In this document: positions 7,706 through 15,750 of the stretch, in pieces | How positions within the stretch are numbered: position 1 is the first letter of the stretch | How the letters are laid out: every line of letters begins with the position of its first letter | The notes under the pieces: generated by a model | What the model was told of the DNA's origin: nothing | The model's database searches: none | Seen by the model: the letters and a program-made list of their open reading frames with translations, nothing else | From: Bacteroidetes bacterium UBA2234 | GTDB taxonomy: Bacteria > Bacteroidota > Bacteroidia > NS11-12g > UBA955 | Direction of reading: 5' to 3' | Assembly (NCBI GenBank): GCA_002347985.1 | Contig: DDYM01000039.1 | Span: 1-22,381 of the forward strand | Length of the DNA: 22,381 nt | Program-made: the position numbers and the translations under genes

Positions 7706-8829
7706 AGATTTTGTGTGACGCGGTTATAAATCGCTTCGTATTGCAATAAAATCTCCTTCAGATCAAATTTATGAGCTTGAAGTAATGCGTTTTTTCTGAA
7801 CGCTGTATGTAAATCGTGGTCTTTCAGCAGTGTGATGGCATTTTGGGCCATATCGTCAACATCGCCAACATTGGACAAATAACCGGTGACACCGTGGATA
7901 TTTACCTCTGGAATACCCCCTGCGTTTGAACTAATAACGGGAACTTCGCAGGCCATGGCTTCCAATGCTGCAAGTCCAAAACTCTCTGATTCACTGGGTA
8001 AAATGAAGAGGTCGCCGATACTTAGAATTTCTTCAATGGCTTCTTGTTTTCCGAGGAATGTAACCCAATCACAGGTATCAAATTCTCTGGAGACTTTTTC
8101 GATATGCGATCTTTCAGGTCCGTCACCAATGAGCAGCAGCTTTGCGGGAATTTCTTTGATTATCTGTGCAAAAACGGCGATTACATCTTCGATACGTTTC
8201 ACTTTTCTGAAATTCGATGTGTGAATGATGATCTTTTCACCGTTTGGGGCGATCATTTGTTTGAAATGCTCCCGGGGTTTTTTGTTGAATCTGCCAAAAT
8301 CAATGAAATTGGGGATTACATCAATATCGCGGTTGATTTTGAAGTGTTCGTAGGTTTGTTTTTTGAGGTCTTCGGAAACGGCGGTGACAGCATCGGACTG
8401 GTTGATGCTCCAACTCACAACGTGTTCATAGGTAACTTCACGACCTACGAGGGTAATATCGGTTCCATGAAGGGTAGTTACCACTGGAATGGTTATGCCT
8501 TGCTGGGCTAGAATCTGTTTTGCCAAAAGCGCAGCAGAAGCGTGAGGAATCGCGTAATGCACATGAAGGACATCTAAGTGAGCACTTTGTACGATATCGA
8601 CCATTTTACCGGCCAGAGCTGTTTCGTAGGGCGCGTATTCAAAAAGAGGATATTTTGCGATGTTGACTTCGTGGTAAAAAACATTTTCGCTAAAGAAGTC
8701 TAGTCGAGCGGGTTGGTTATAACTGATAAAATGTACTTCATGGCCTTTCGCTGCCAAGGCTTTTCCCAATTCTGTTGCCAAAACACCGCTTCCACCAAAG
8801 GTGGGGTAACAAACAATTCCTATTCGCAT
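7702..8829 (-). CDS. bshA: N-acetyl-alpha-D-glucosaminyl L-malate synthase
   Basis: A GT4-family glycosyltransferase joining UDP-GlcNAc and L-malate, the first step of bacillithiol synthesis. The protein is 375 residues, the usual BshA length. Diagnostic parts are the N-terminal RIGIVCYPTFGGSGVLATELG, LHVHYAIPHA at 88-97, HGTD at 121-124, VIPNFIDFGRF at 171-181, SNFRKVKR at 205-212 and ESFGLAALEAMACEVPVISS at 282-301. The extended BshA-like N-terminus separates it from generic GT4 enzymes. bshB and bshC are not in the window. It is divergent from tadA and convergent with the sigma factor gene. Confidence 0.94.
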   Translation of the reverse strand: MRIGIVCYPTFGGSGVLATELGKALAAKGHEVHFISYNQPARLDFFSENVFYHEVNIAKYPLFEYAPYETALAGKMVDIVQSAHLDVLHVHYAIPHASAALLAKQILAQQGITIPVVTTLHGTDITLVGREVTYEHVVSWSINQSDAVTAVSEDLKKQTYEHFKINRDIDVIPNFIDFGRFNKKPREHFKQMIAPNGEKIIIHTSNFRKVKRIEDVIAVFAQIIKEIPAKLLLIGDGPERSHIEKVSREFDTCDWVTFLGKQEAIEEILSIGDLFILPSESESFGLAALEAMACEVPVISSNAGGIPEVNIHGVTGYLSNVGDVDDMAQNAITLLKDHDLHTAFRKNALLQAHKFDLKEILLQYEAIYNRVTQNL

Positions 8830-8859
8830 TATTTAAGTAACAAAGTTCCGCAAAAAATG

Positions 8860-8867
8860 TAGGTTTG
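8860..8867 (+). promoter_or_regulatory. Candidate -7 box for tadA
   Basis: TAGGTTTG fits TAnnTTTG and ends 26 bases before the tadA ATG, within the 64-base intergenic region shared with divergent bshA. A clear -33 TTTG at the normal spacing is absent. Confidence 0.4.
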
Positions 8868-8893
8868 CGATGTAAAAAAAGAGTTAATTATCG

Positions 8894-9343
8894 ATGGAGG
8901 TTTATAGCGACGAGTATTTTATGACGAGAGCCCTTGATTTGGCGATGCAAGCCTATGAGGAGCAAGAGGTTCCCATTGGGGCGGTTGTAGTTCATAATAA
9001 TAAAATTATAGGCAAGGGGTATAATCAGACGGAGAAGTTACAAGATGTAACAGCGCATGCCGAGATGTTAGCGATTACGGCAGCAAGTAATGCGGTAAAC
9101 GGGAAATATTTGGATGAGTGTACTCTGTATGTAACGATTGAACCTTGTTTGATGTGTGCAGGTGCAATTCAATGGTCGAGATTTCAGCGAATTGTATTTG
9201 GAGCAGGCGAGCCCAAATTTGGATTTGAACGTATAGATGAGAAAATGTTAGGCAAGACAGAGGTTGTGAGAGGTGTAATGGCCGAACAATGCAGTGACGT
9301 GATGAAACGGTTTTTTCGTGAACGTCGCAAAAAAAACATTTGA
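8894..9343 (+). CDS. tadA: tRNA(adenine34) deaminase
   Basis: A zinc-dependent deaminase converting A34 to inosine in tRNA-Arg(ACG). The 149 residues carry the family signature: H55-A-E57 as zinc ligand and proton shuttle, and PCLMC with C85 and C88 as the other zinc ligands. The VPIGAVVV segment (26-33) and the following loop are typical of TadA. Guanine and cytosine deaminases share the fold, but length and motif spacing favour TadA. The DoxX-like gene follows 66 bases later on the same strand. Confidence 0.9.
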   Translation: MEVYSDEYFMTRALDLAMQAYEEQEVPIGAVVVHNNKIIGKGYNQTEKLQDVTAHAEMLAITAASNAVNGKYLDECTLYVTIEPCLMCAGAIQWSRFQRIVFGAGEPKFGFERIDEKMLGKTEVVRGVMAEQCSDVMKRFFRERRKKNI

Positions 9344-9409
9344 TAAACGTCCGAAAAATTTGGTAATTAGTTCATTTTGTGTAGATTGCATTCGCTAATC
9401 TATACTTTT

Positions 9410-9787
9410 ATGATAAAAAATTACATTCCATCTAACGTAGCTCGAATGATATTCGCGGCTACTGTTGCGCTCTTTGGATTATTCCATTTTTTGGGTGCGG
9501 CAGCCATGGCAAGCATGGTTCCCAGTTACTTATCTTTCATTCCAGGTGAGATCTGGGTTTATGTCACGGGTTTATGTTTACTGGCCGCGGCTGCAGCGAT
9601 TGTTTTGGACCGTCAGGTTAAGTTGGCGTGCTATTTATTGGCCTTGATGCTCATTTTGTTTGTGTTGATGATGCATGTTCCAAGTTTGGGTGACCCATCA
9701 AAAGGACAAATGGCAATGGCAAGTTTGCTGAAGGATTTAGCGATGGCTATGTGTGCTATTTTGATTGGTAACGATTCGGAAGAATAA
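9410..9787 (+). CDS. Small DoxX-like four-helix membrane protein
   Basis: A 125-residue integral membrane protein with four hydrophobic segments, about 10-32, 45-66, 70-90 and 102-119. The order and the LALMLILFVLMMHVP segment resemble DoxX-family proteins. These have diverse roles (quinol-linked or redox-related) and no specific function can be given. I prefer the ATG at 9410: the longer frame starts at a TTG at 9377 and adds 11 residues (MCRLHSLIYTF) with no family character. Its TAA at 9785-9787 directly abuts the stop of the convergent lipoprotein gene, leaving no room for a terminator. Confidence 0.75.
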   Translation: MIKNYIPSNVARMIFAATVALFGLFHFLGAAAMASMVPSYLSFIPGEIWVYVTGLCLLAAAAAIVLDRQVKLACYLLALMLILFVLMMHVPSLGDPSKGQMAMASLLKDLAMAMCAILIGNDSEE

Positions 9788-11236
9788 TTACGGTAGTTTT
9801 TCGTAGCAACCCAAATCAGGCTGGGATTTTCGCGTTTTTCCAAGTAGATCAATTGTCACTGGAGAACCGAAAGTTCCAGCTTTTTTGTATCCAAAGGCAG
9901 TGGAATCTGTTTGGTAGTTTCCTCTTTGAACATCTACAAATCCCGGGGTTTTATTAAAGAAGTTGGGCTTATTGATAATTGCTTTGGGATTGAGTGACTT
10001 GAGCAAATTATTTTCAATTTGAGTATTGAAGACGTTCAAATTTGTTTGGTCAAATTGTATTTCTTCTTTGAGCGGACCGTCTACAATACAATTGTTGACG
10101 AATAAGTTTAGGGGTGCATGGTTGAGCAACTTCCCGTTGCCGTCTCGTAATGTATTGGTTGCGGCAAAATGACCATCGGTTCGGGATGAGAATCCTGAAT
10201 AATCGGCAAAAGTGCAGTGGTTAAAAGTATAATTTCCACCGAGAAGTCCGAGGAAACTGTAACTCCCAACATCGGCGAACAAGCAGTTGGTGGCTTGGAT
10301 ATCGGCTGTGATTCCGGCCAAGCTTGCTTGGCCGGAATATTGTATTCGGGTATTTGAAATTTTTAGTCCTGTATTTCCATTTACGGGCAATGAATCAACG
10401 CGTACACCGATGGTTGCGTTGGTGATATCAGCATACCGAATGCTGTTGTTGATACTGCCCACAAGGATATGAATTCCACCCCATTGGTTGGGTAAGAACT
10501 GCGGGTCCCAAACGGGTTTGTCGCCCCGGATTGAAACGCGCTGTGTTGGAGTCCCCTGTATATCTAGCGTTCCTGCAATGTATATTTTGGTTTGTGCCGA
10601 TGCAAAAAGTTGAACACCAGGTTTAATGGTAAGCGTTGCACCCTGATCTACTCCCATATAACCCAAAATCACTGTGGGTTTTTGGTTGTCGGTTATAGTA
10701 ATATTGTTACTGAAAATGGTATCTCTGTAGTAATGCGCATCCCATCCGTATGCTGCCAATTTTACATTGCTAACATGACCACCGACGTTGGAAATTATGG
10801 AATCCATCACCAATAATGGTTGAACGTTGTTATTGGCTTCGAGCTTACATTGTACGAAAACAAATACCGAATCCTTGGCGCCAATTTCAATGCTGTTAAT
10901 TTGTGTTCCAGAAATTCCATCAATACTCATTCTGTAAGGAGAATTGCTACCACCACCGAGTTGGAAGTTGGCGTTAACGGCCAATTTTTCTGGGTTCTTG
11001 ATACTGAAAATCTGTGTAACTGAAATGGGATAAGTTGACCCTGGAACCCTTGTGAAAACCGTATCAAACCAAATCGTGTCCTCGGAATATTGTAGGCTAT
11101 TTTTTGACGTAAAAAAATCGTTGTTGTTTCGACAGTTTGATAGAATTGACATCGCCAAAATGAGCATCAACGCCACCACCAAACCATTGAGTTTCCCCGT
11201 AATTGGATTCGATATGTTTTTTGCGTGCTTCGGCAT
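9788..11236 (-). CDS. Predicted beta-helix surface lipoprotein
   Basis: A 482-residue protein. The N-terminus has a basic stretch, a hydrophobic core (about 18-32) and a likely lipobox Leu-Ser-Asn-Cys with C35 as the acylated residue; Asn at -1 is unusual. The chain then has Asn- and Gly-rich strands. From about 190 to 420 the repeating short strands (GTLDIQGTP..., NTRIQYSG..., NCLFADV..., NHCTFADYSG..., NNCIVDGP...) look like a right-handed parallel beta-helix. The C-terminus contains the phrase LGCYE, seen in Bacteroidota beta-helix proteins. It is the last gene of the six-gene operon, one base after the rsgA stop. It is probably exported to the outer membrane; ligand and role are unknown. 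Confidence 0.75.
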   Translation of the reverse strand: MPKHAKNISNPITGKLNGLVVALMLILAMSILSNCRNNNDFFTSKNSLQYSEDTIWFDTVFTRVPGSTYPISVTQIFSIKNPEKLAVNANFQLGGGSNSPYRMSIDGISGTQINSIEIGAKDSVFVFVQCKLEANNNVQPLLVMDSIISNVGGHVSNVKLAAYGWDAHYYRDTIFSNNITITDNQKPTVILGYMGVDQGATLTIKPGVQLFASAQTKIYIAGTLDIQGTPTQRVSIRGDKPVWDPQFLPNQWGGIHILVGSINNSIRYADITNATIGVRVDSLPVNGNTGLKISNTRIQYSGQASLAGITADIQATNCLFADVGSYSFLGLLGGNYTFNHCTFADYSGFSSRTDGHFAATNTLRDGNGKLLNHAPLNLFVNNCIVDGPLKEEIQFDQTNLNVFNTQIENNLLKSLNPKAIINKPNFFNKTPGFVDVQRGNYQTDSTAFGYKKAGTFGSPVTIDLLGKTRKSQPDLGCYEKLP

Positions 11237-11237
11237 T

Positions 11238-12161
11238 TTATTCGAAGATATCCTCGTTGTTTAATATCCCCAAATAACTTTGATAGCGCTCATCCGCGAT
11301 GTCGCCCTTTTCCAAAGCCGCAATGACGGCACATTCAGGTTCGTGGGTATGAAGACAATCATTGAATTTGCACTTGGATAAGTAAGGACGCATTTCTGGG
11401 AAATACTGAGAAATTTCGGTGGGTTCAAAATCCACAACACCAAAATCTCTAATTCCGGGCGTATCAATAATTTGGGTGTTATCCGCCAGGGTAAACATCT
11501 CGGCAAATGTGGTTGTATGTCTTCCTTTGGCATGATGGTCAGAAATTTTACCCACTTTGGCGTTTGCCTCCGGAAAAACTGCATTTAACAGCGTACTTTT
11601 TCCAACGCCGGAATGACCTGCGAGTAACCATCGTTTTCCTTTTAGCATCGCCGAAAACGCTTCCAATGCTTTGCCTTCTTTGGCTGATCCAAGCAGAACG
11701 GTGACATTGGCGTTGCGATAAATGTCTTTGATATCGTTTACTACTGCCTCACCGCGCTCACCCAACAAATCCATCTTGTTAAAAAACACCATTGCGGGTA
11801 CATGATACGCTTCACACGTGAGAATGAATCTATCGATAAATCCCAAACTTGTTCTGGGCGATGTTAAACTGGCAATTAAGGCGGCGCCGTCTAAATTCGT
11901 GGCTAAAATTTGTCGACGTGAGCTCAGTTTATTGGCGCGTCGAATGAGATAATTGTTTCTGTGATAAACCTTAGAAATTGAGGCGGTATCCGTATAATTT
12001 TGGTCTTCCATTAATTCCACGCGGTCTCCAACAGCCACGGGATTGCTCGTGTCAAGATCGGTTAATCGCATCTTCCCACGCGTTCGTGCCATCCAAACTT
12101 TGCCATCGTCTGTGAGCACTTGATACCAGCTGCCAGTGGATTTGGTGACCGTTCCCTCCAT
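11238..12161 (-). CDS. rsgA: Ribosome small-subunit biogenesis GTPase
   Basis: A circularly permuted GTPase acting in late 30S maturation. The order of motifs shows the permutation: an N-terminal OB-fold (about 1-70), then G4 NKMD at 128-131, then the P-loop GHSGVGKS at 182-189, then DTPG at 233-236. The C-terminal zinc domain has C264, C269, H271 and C277 in the expected spacing. At 307 residues it has the normal length. The ATG shares one base with the TAA of metF, and the downstream lipoprotein gene starts after a one-base gap. Confidence 0.96.
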   Translation of the reverse strand: MEGTVTKSTGSWYQVLTDDGKVWMARTRGKMRLTDLDTSNPVAVGDRVELMEDQNYTDTASISKVYHRNNYLIRRANKLSSRRQILATNLDGAALIASLTSPRTSLGFIDRFILTCEAYHVPAMVFFNKMDLLGERGEAVVNDIKDIYRNANVTVLLGSAKEGKALEAFSAMLKGKRWLLAGHSGVGKSTLLNAVFPEANAKVGKISDHHAKGRHTTTFAEMFTLADNTQIIDTPGIRDFGVVDFEPTEISQYFPEMRPYLSKCKFNDCLHTHEPECAVIAALEKGDIADERYQSYLGILNNEDIFE

Positions 12162-13114
12162 TAGAAAATGGCTTCGCAGATTTTTTTGGTCTGGGTACTT
12201 TTACCCATGGTATAAAAATGCAATACTGGGGCACCTTTGGCTACCAATTCTTTGCATTGCTCGATGGCCCAAGCCACACCAATATCAGCGATATGTTTTT
12301 CCTCTTTGCATTGGTCGATTTCATTGGTTAGAGCAAACGGGATATCCATATGAAATAACTTGGGAAGGATGGACAATTGTTTCCTTGTGGTAATGGGTTT
12401 GATGCCTGGAATGATGGGCACGTTGATACCTGCGGAACGACAACTATCGACAAAATCAAAGTAATGTTGATTGTCGAAGAACATCTGCGTAACCAAGAAT
12501 TTGGCACCGGCATCAACTTTTCTTTTCAAGTATTTTAGGTCCGACTCCATATTGGGCGCATCGGCGTGTTTTTCTGGATAGCAGGCGGCACCGGTACAGA
12601 AATTTGACTCATTGGAATTGCTAATTTCTTCGTCCAAATAAATTCCTGCGTTCATGTTTTGAATCTGATGGATCAAATCCAAAGCGTTTTTGTTTCCGTT
12701 GTTTTCAGGCTCAAAGTGGGTGTCACCTTTACGATTGTCGCCTCGCAACGCCAAAATATTGTCTATACCCAAAAAACTGAGCTCAATCAACGCATTTTCC
12801 GTGTCTTCTTTGCTAAATCCACCACAAATGAGGTGAGGAACGGCATCGATTTTATAGTGGTTTTGAAGTGCCGCGCAGATGGCAACAGTGCCAGGTCGTT
12901 TTTTCGTCGAAATACGATCGTAACTGCCGTCGGCACGTTTCTTTAATACATAATCCTCTCTATGATAAGTAACGTCAATGAACGAAGGTTGGAACTCCAT
13001 CAAAGGGTCAATACTATCGAACAATTCTTTGATGCTAGCCCCTTTTAAAGGTGGAAGAATTTCGAATGAAAAGAGCGTTTTGTTGGCGCCTGAGATATGA
13101 TCGGTAATTTTCAT
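12161..13114 (-). CDS. metF: 5,10-methylenetetrahydrofolate reductase
   Basis: An FAD-dependent TIM-barrel enzyme that reduces methylene-THF to methyl-THF for methionine synthesis. Recognisable parts are SFEILPP at 16-22 with the catalytic Glu18, LALRGDN at 121-127, ACYPEKH at 177-183, VTQMFFD at 208-214 and IPGIKPI at 235-241. It has 317 residues; an insertion between about 130 and 170, longer than in E. coli MetF (296 residues), accounts for the extra length. It sits 3 bases after the M28 peptidase stop and overlaps rsgA by one base. The genes have no evident shared pathway, so this is probably a bundled housekeeping operon. No SAM or cobalamin riboswitch can lie directly upstream. Confidence 0.95.
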   Translation of the reverse strand: MKITDHISGANKTLFSFEILPPLKGASIKELFDSIDPLMEFQPSFIDVTYHREDYVLKKRADGSYDRISTKKRPGTVAICAALQNHYKIDAVPHLICGGFSKEDTENALIELSFLGIDNILALRGDNRKGDTHFEPENNGNKNALDLIHQIQNMNAGIYLDEEISNSNESNFCTGAACYPEKHADAPNMESDLKYLKRKVDAGAKFLVTQMFFDNQHYFDFVDSCRSAGINVPIIPGIKPITTRKQLSILPKLFHMDIPFALTNEIDQCKEEKHIADIGVAWAIEQCKELVAKGAPVLHFYTMGKSTQTKKICEAIF

Positions 13115-13117
13115 GAA

Positions 13118-14812
13118 TTATTGGAAAGAGATAGGAAGAGTTAGGGTTTCGGTACCGCGGAGAACAACAACTTTAGAAGGATTTTCTGGATTGATTTTTC
13201 CCAAACCTACCATGTAATCTTCGATGCCGTTGACAGGCATATCGCCGAGCATCATTATGATATCCCCTTTTTGAAGTCCCGCTTTCTGTGCTGGTTTACC
13301 ATCAGTTACGCCATCGATTCGCATGCCTTTTCCGCTATAACTGTAATCGGGCATCACCCCCAAAGTGACTTTGAATTTGGTTCTTCCTGCGGTTGCATCT
13401 TGTGTTTTTGTGAAAGGCAATTTACCTCGTTTGTTGTTCAGTGATATCAGTTGTTCCATCACGTTGAGGCTGTTTGCCATACCTACATAGTTGATTAGAT
13501 TTTCGTCGTCACTGGGTTTGTGATAGTCTTCATGCTGACCGCTGAAAAAGTGAACTACGGGAATGTTCTCAATGTAGAAGGAAGCATGATCGCTTGGTCC
13601 AAGTCCGCTTTTGGTGGTGGTGATTTTGATTTGATTTGTATCGGTTTTGATCAGTGCAATGGATTTTTCAAACTGAGGAGAAGTACCTACTCCATTGAGC
13701 GTGAGCAGTTTTTTTGTGGTGTCGATTCTTCCCAACATATCGATATTAATCACATAATTTATCTTGCCCAATTTGCCATTGTTGTTACCCGTGAGGTTGA
13801 CAGGTGGGTTTTGTGTAAAGAATTTTGATCCCAACAGCCCCAATTCTTCGCCACTAAATGCAATAAATAAGTAGTTATTTTTCTTGTATTTTCTACCTTT
13901 TAGTGTTCTCGCCATTTCCAACATTGCAGCTACGCCTGAGGCATTGTCGTCTGCACCATTGTGAATCTCCGGCTTGCCAGTATATCTGCTATTTTCGTAT
14001 TCGTTGATACCGATGTGATCGTGGTGCGCACAAACTACAATTGTATTTTTCTTGTGGTTGTTTCTAAAAGCATAGACATTGTGACCGTGGGCTTTGAGAA
14101 CGTAAATGTTACTTACGAGCGTTATGGGTGCAGCGGGGAATACGCTTGTTTGATTGCAAAAGAACACTGGTATACTCAATGTTTTCTCATCGCGTTTTAA
14201 GTTTCCACTGGGTGCGATGAAACTAGGGTAAGGCTTGATAAAAATGATCCCTACCGCACCGCGTTTGGTGGCTTCTGCGATCTTGTTTGGAATTTCAGCC
14301 ACTTCAGCGAGTTCGCCGTGAGGGTTTTCTTGCATTCCGGGGAATCCCAAGCGAATCAATGCAATCTTTCCTTTGAGATCAAAGATGTAATCGTCTCTTT
14401 TGGTTTTTTCATGAACCAAGCCATAACCGCAATCAACCCATGGTGCTGTAACACTGTCGAGGTTTGCGCTTTGCGACAAGGGAAAGTACTCACTAAATAA
14501 GGTAAGTTTCCTGATGATGGTATCAATTCCTGGGGCTCTTACACCGAATAGGCATTTGTTGCTGGCCAAACGCAATTTAATGATATCAAACTCTTGGGTT
14601 TGTGGTTGAAGTTTGGCTGCGATAAATTGTTGTTTGATATACTCTGCGCTCATCATCTCGCCGGGTGACCCAGTTTGTCGGCCCTGTAACTCGTCGCTTG
14701 CCAAGTAACTGATGTCTTTTTTTAATCGCTCAGCTCTGGTGGCGGGGACAGATTGAGCACTGACTACAGCGATACTGCAAAGCGCAAAAATGGATGAAAT
14801 AATGAATCTCAT
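13118..14812 (-). CDS. Secreted M28 zinc aminopeptidase with PA and PDZ domains
   Basis: A 564-residue exported metallopeptidase. A signal peptide ending at VVSAQ (about residue 20) is followed by a peptidase split by a PA-like insert (about 130-235). The M28 metal and catalytic set is visible: H263 and D265 in AHHDH, D288 in GADDNASG, E322-E323 in SGEELG, D358 in NIDMLGR and H431 in EDYHKPSD. A C-terminal PDZ domain (about 485-555) contains KAGLQKGDIIMMLGD. It probably acts in the periplasm or outside the cell, releasing N-terminal amino acids. Its ATG overlaps the upstream exporter stop as ATGA, showing tight coupling. Confidence 0.92.
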   Translation of the reverse strand: MRFIISSIFALCSIAVVSAQSVPATRAERLKKDISYLASDELQGRQTGSPGEMMSAEYIKQQFIAAKLQPQTQEFDIIKLRLASNKCLFGVRAPGIDTIIRKLTLFSEYFPLSQSANLDSVTAPWVDCGYGLVHEKTKRDDYIFDLKGKIALIRLGFPGMQENPHGELAEVAEIPNKIAEATKRGAVGIIFIKPYPSFIAPSGNLKRDEKTLSIPVFFCNQTSVFPAAPITLVSNIYVLKAHGHNVYAFRNNHKKNTIVVCAHHDHIGINEYENSRYTGKPEIHNGADDNASGVAAMLEMARTLKGRKYKKNNYLFIAFSGEELGLLGSKFFTQNPPVNLTGNNNGKLGKINYVINIDMLGRIDTTKKLLTLNGVGTSPQFEKSIALIKTDTNQIKITTTKSGLGPSDHASFYIENIPVVHFFSGQHEDYHKPSDDENLINYVGMANSLNVMEQLISLNNKRGKLPFTKTQDATAGRTKFKVTLGVMPDYSYSGKGMRIDGVTDGKPAQKAGLQKGDIIMMLGDMPVNGIEDYMVGLGKINPENPSKVVVLRGTETLTLPISFQ

Positions 14813-15735
14813 GAATATAGTTCTAATAAGGTTTTAATTAATATGAAAGCAGAAAGTAGTGCAAATATAACACGGAGCCAAAGAACGGGTACTTTGGTTG
14901 CGATTTTCTGTCCCAGTGAAGAGAAAAAAATCACGCCAATTAACATCGGGATGAGCATAATCCACAAAAGGTAACCCGATTGATATTGTGATATCTGATG
15001 GGTTGGGGTGATACTTATGTATTTGACCAGGGCGGAAATTGACAAAATGGGCACAATGGAAAGCGACAAAGCAGTTGCGCTGTGCATGGATTTCTTTAAA
15101 ATCATCAGGAACAATGGAACCATGATGATGCCACCCCCTAATCCACTCAAGGCAACGATTGTACCGGCGAAAATGCCAACCAACATAGATGGCCAATCGT
15201 TGTTTAAACTAAAATGATAGGGAACGCTATTTTCTCCAGTGTCTGCATTGCCATTTCCTTGGTTATGGCTATTTCCAGATGTTTTTGATTTCCCAAAAAT
15301 CATATTTAAAATGCTCAGAACTAAAAAACCCAAGAAAACCGTTTGAAAGACCTCTTTCTGGTACCAATTTCCGTTTTGAATGGCCTGGGTCATAAAAAAA
15401 TTGCTAATCGCTCCGGGGATTCCAATGGTTAGACTTTGTTTCCATTGCCAGTTTCCCATTTTGATTTGGCGGAAAGTTCCAGAAACACCGGACATAAACA
15501 CCAACGCAATTGAATTTGCTAGCGTGAATTTCACCATTTCTGCGCTGCTGATGTCGTATTGAAGCAGATAAGTAGTAATTACGGGGATGAATAACATTCC
15601 ACCTCCAACTCCGAGCAAGCCAGCCAAAAGACCACCCAAGGAGCCCAAAAGCAGAAGCCACAAGAATCCGGATGTCATCAGATCGGTAGCGATGTTGATC
15701 GATGCCCAAGTAAATTCTGTGGATGTAATTAGCAT
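14809..15735 (-). CDS. TauE/SafE-family membrane exporter
   Basis: A 308-residue integral membrane protein with about eight hydrophobic segments in two repeats. Each repeat has a Gly-rich signature: LLAGLLGVGGGMLFIP near 35-50 and LSGLGGGIIMVP in the second half. The family exports sulfite, sulfonates or other small anions; the true substrate is not evident. A Gly/Asn/His-rich cytoplasmic loop (about 150-170) separates the halves. The ATG at 15735 gives an extra ~20 polar residues before TM1; Met20 is an alternative start. It begins 15 bases after the S41 protease stop and overlaps the M28 peptidase start. Confidence 0.88.
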   Translation of the reverse strand: MLITSTEFTWASINIATDLMTSGFLWLLLLGSLGGLLAGLLGVGGGMLFIPVITTYLLQYDISSAEMVKFTLANSIALVFMSGVSGTFRQIKMGNWQWKQSLTIGIPGAISNFFMTQAIQNGNWYQKEVFQTVFLGFLVLSILNMIFGKSKTSGNSHNQGNGNADTGENSVPYHFSLNNDWPSMLVGIFAGTIVALSGLGGGIIMVPLFLMILKKSMHSATALSLSIVPILSISALVKYISITPTHQISQYQSGYLLWIMLIPMLIGVIFFSSLGQKIATKVPVLWLRVIFALLSAFILIKTLLELYS

Positions 15736-15750
15736 GGCTTATGAATTCTT

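Noticed and set aside
8044..8511. 155-codon plus-strand open frame inside bshA
   Set aside because: It is antisense to a strongly supported enzyme with all family motifs and has no recognisable protein character of its own.
9377..9409. TTG start adding 11 residues to the DoxX-like protein
   Set aside because: The ATG at 9410 fits the first membrane helix better, and the added residues have no clear role.
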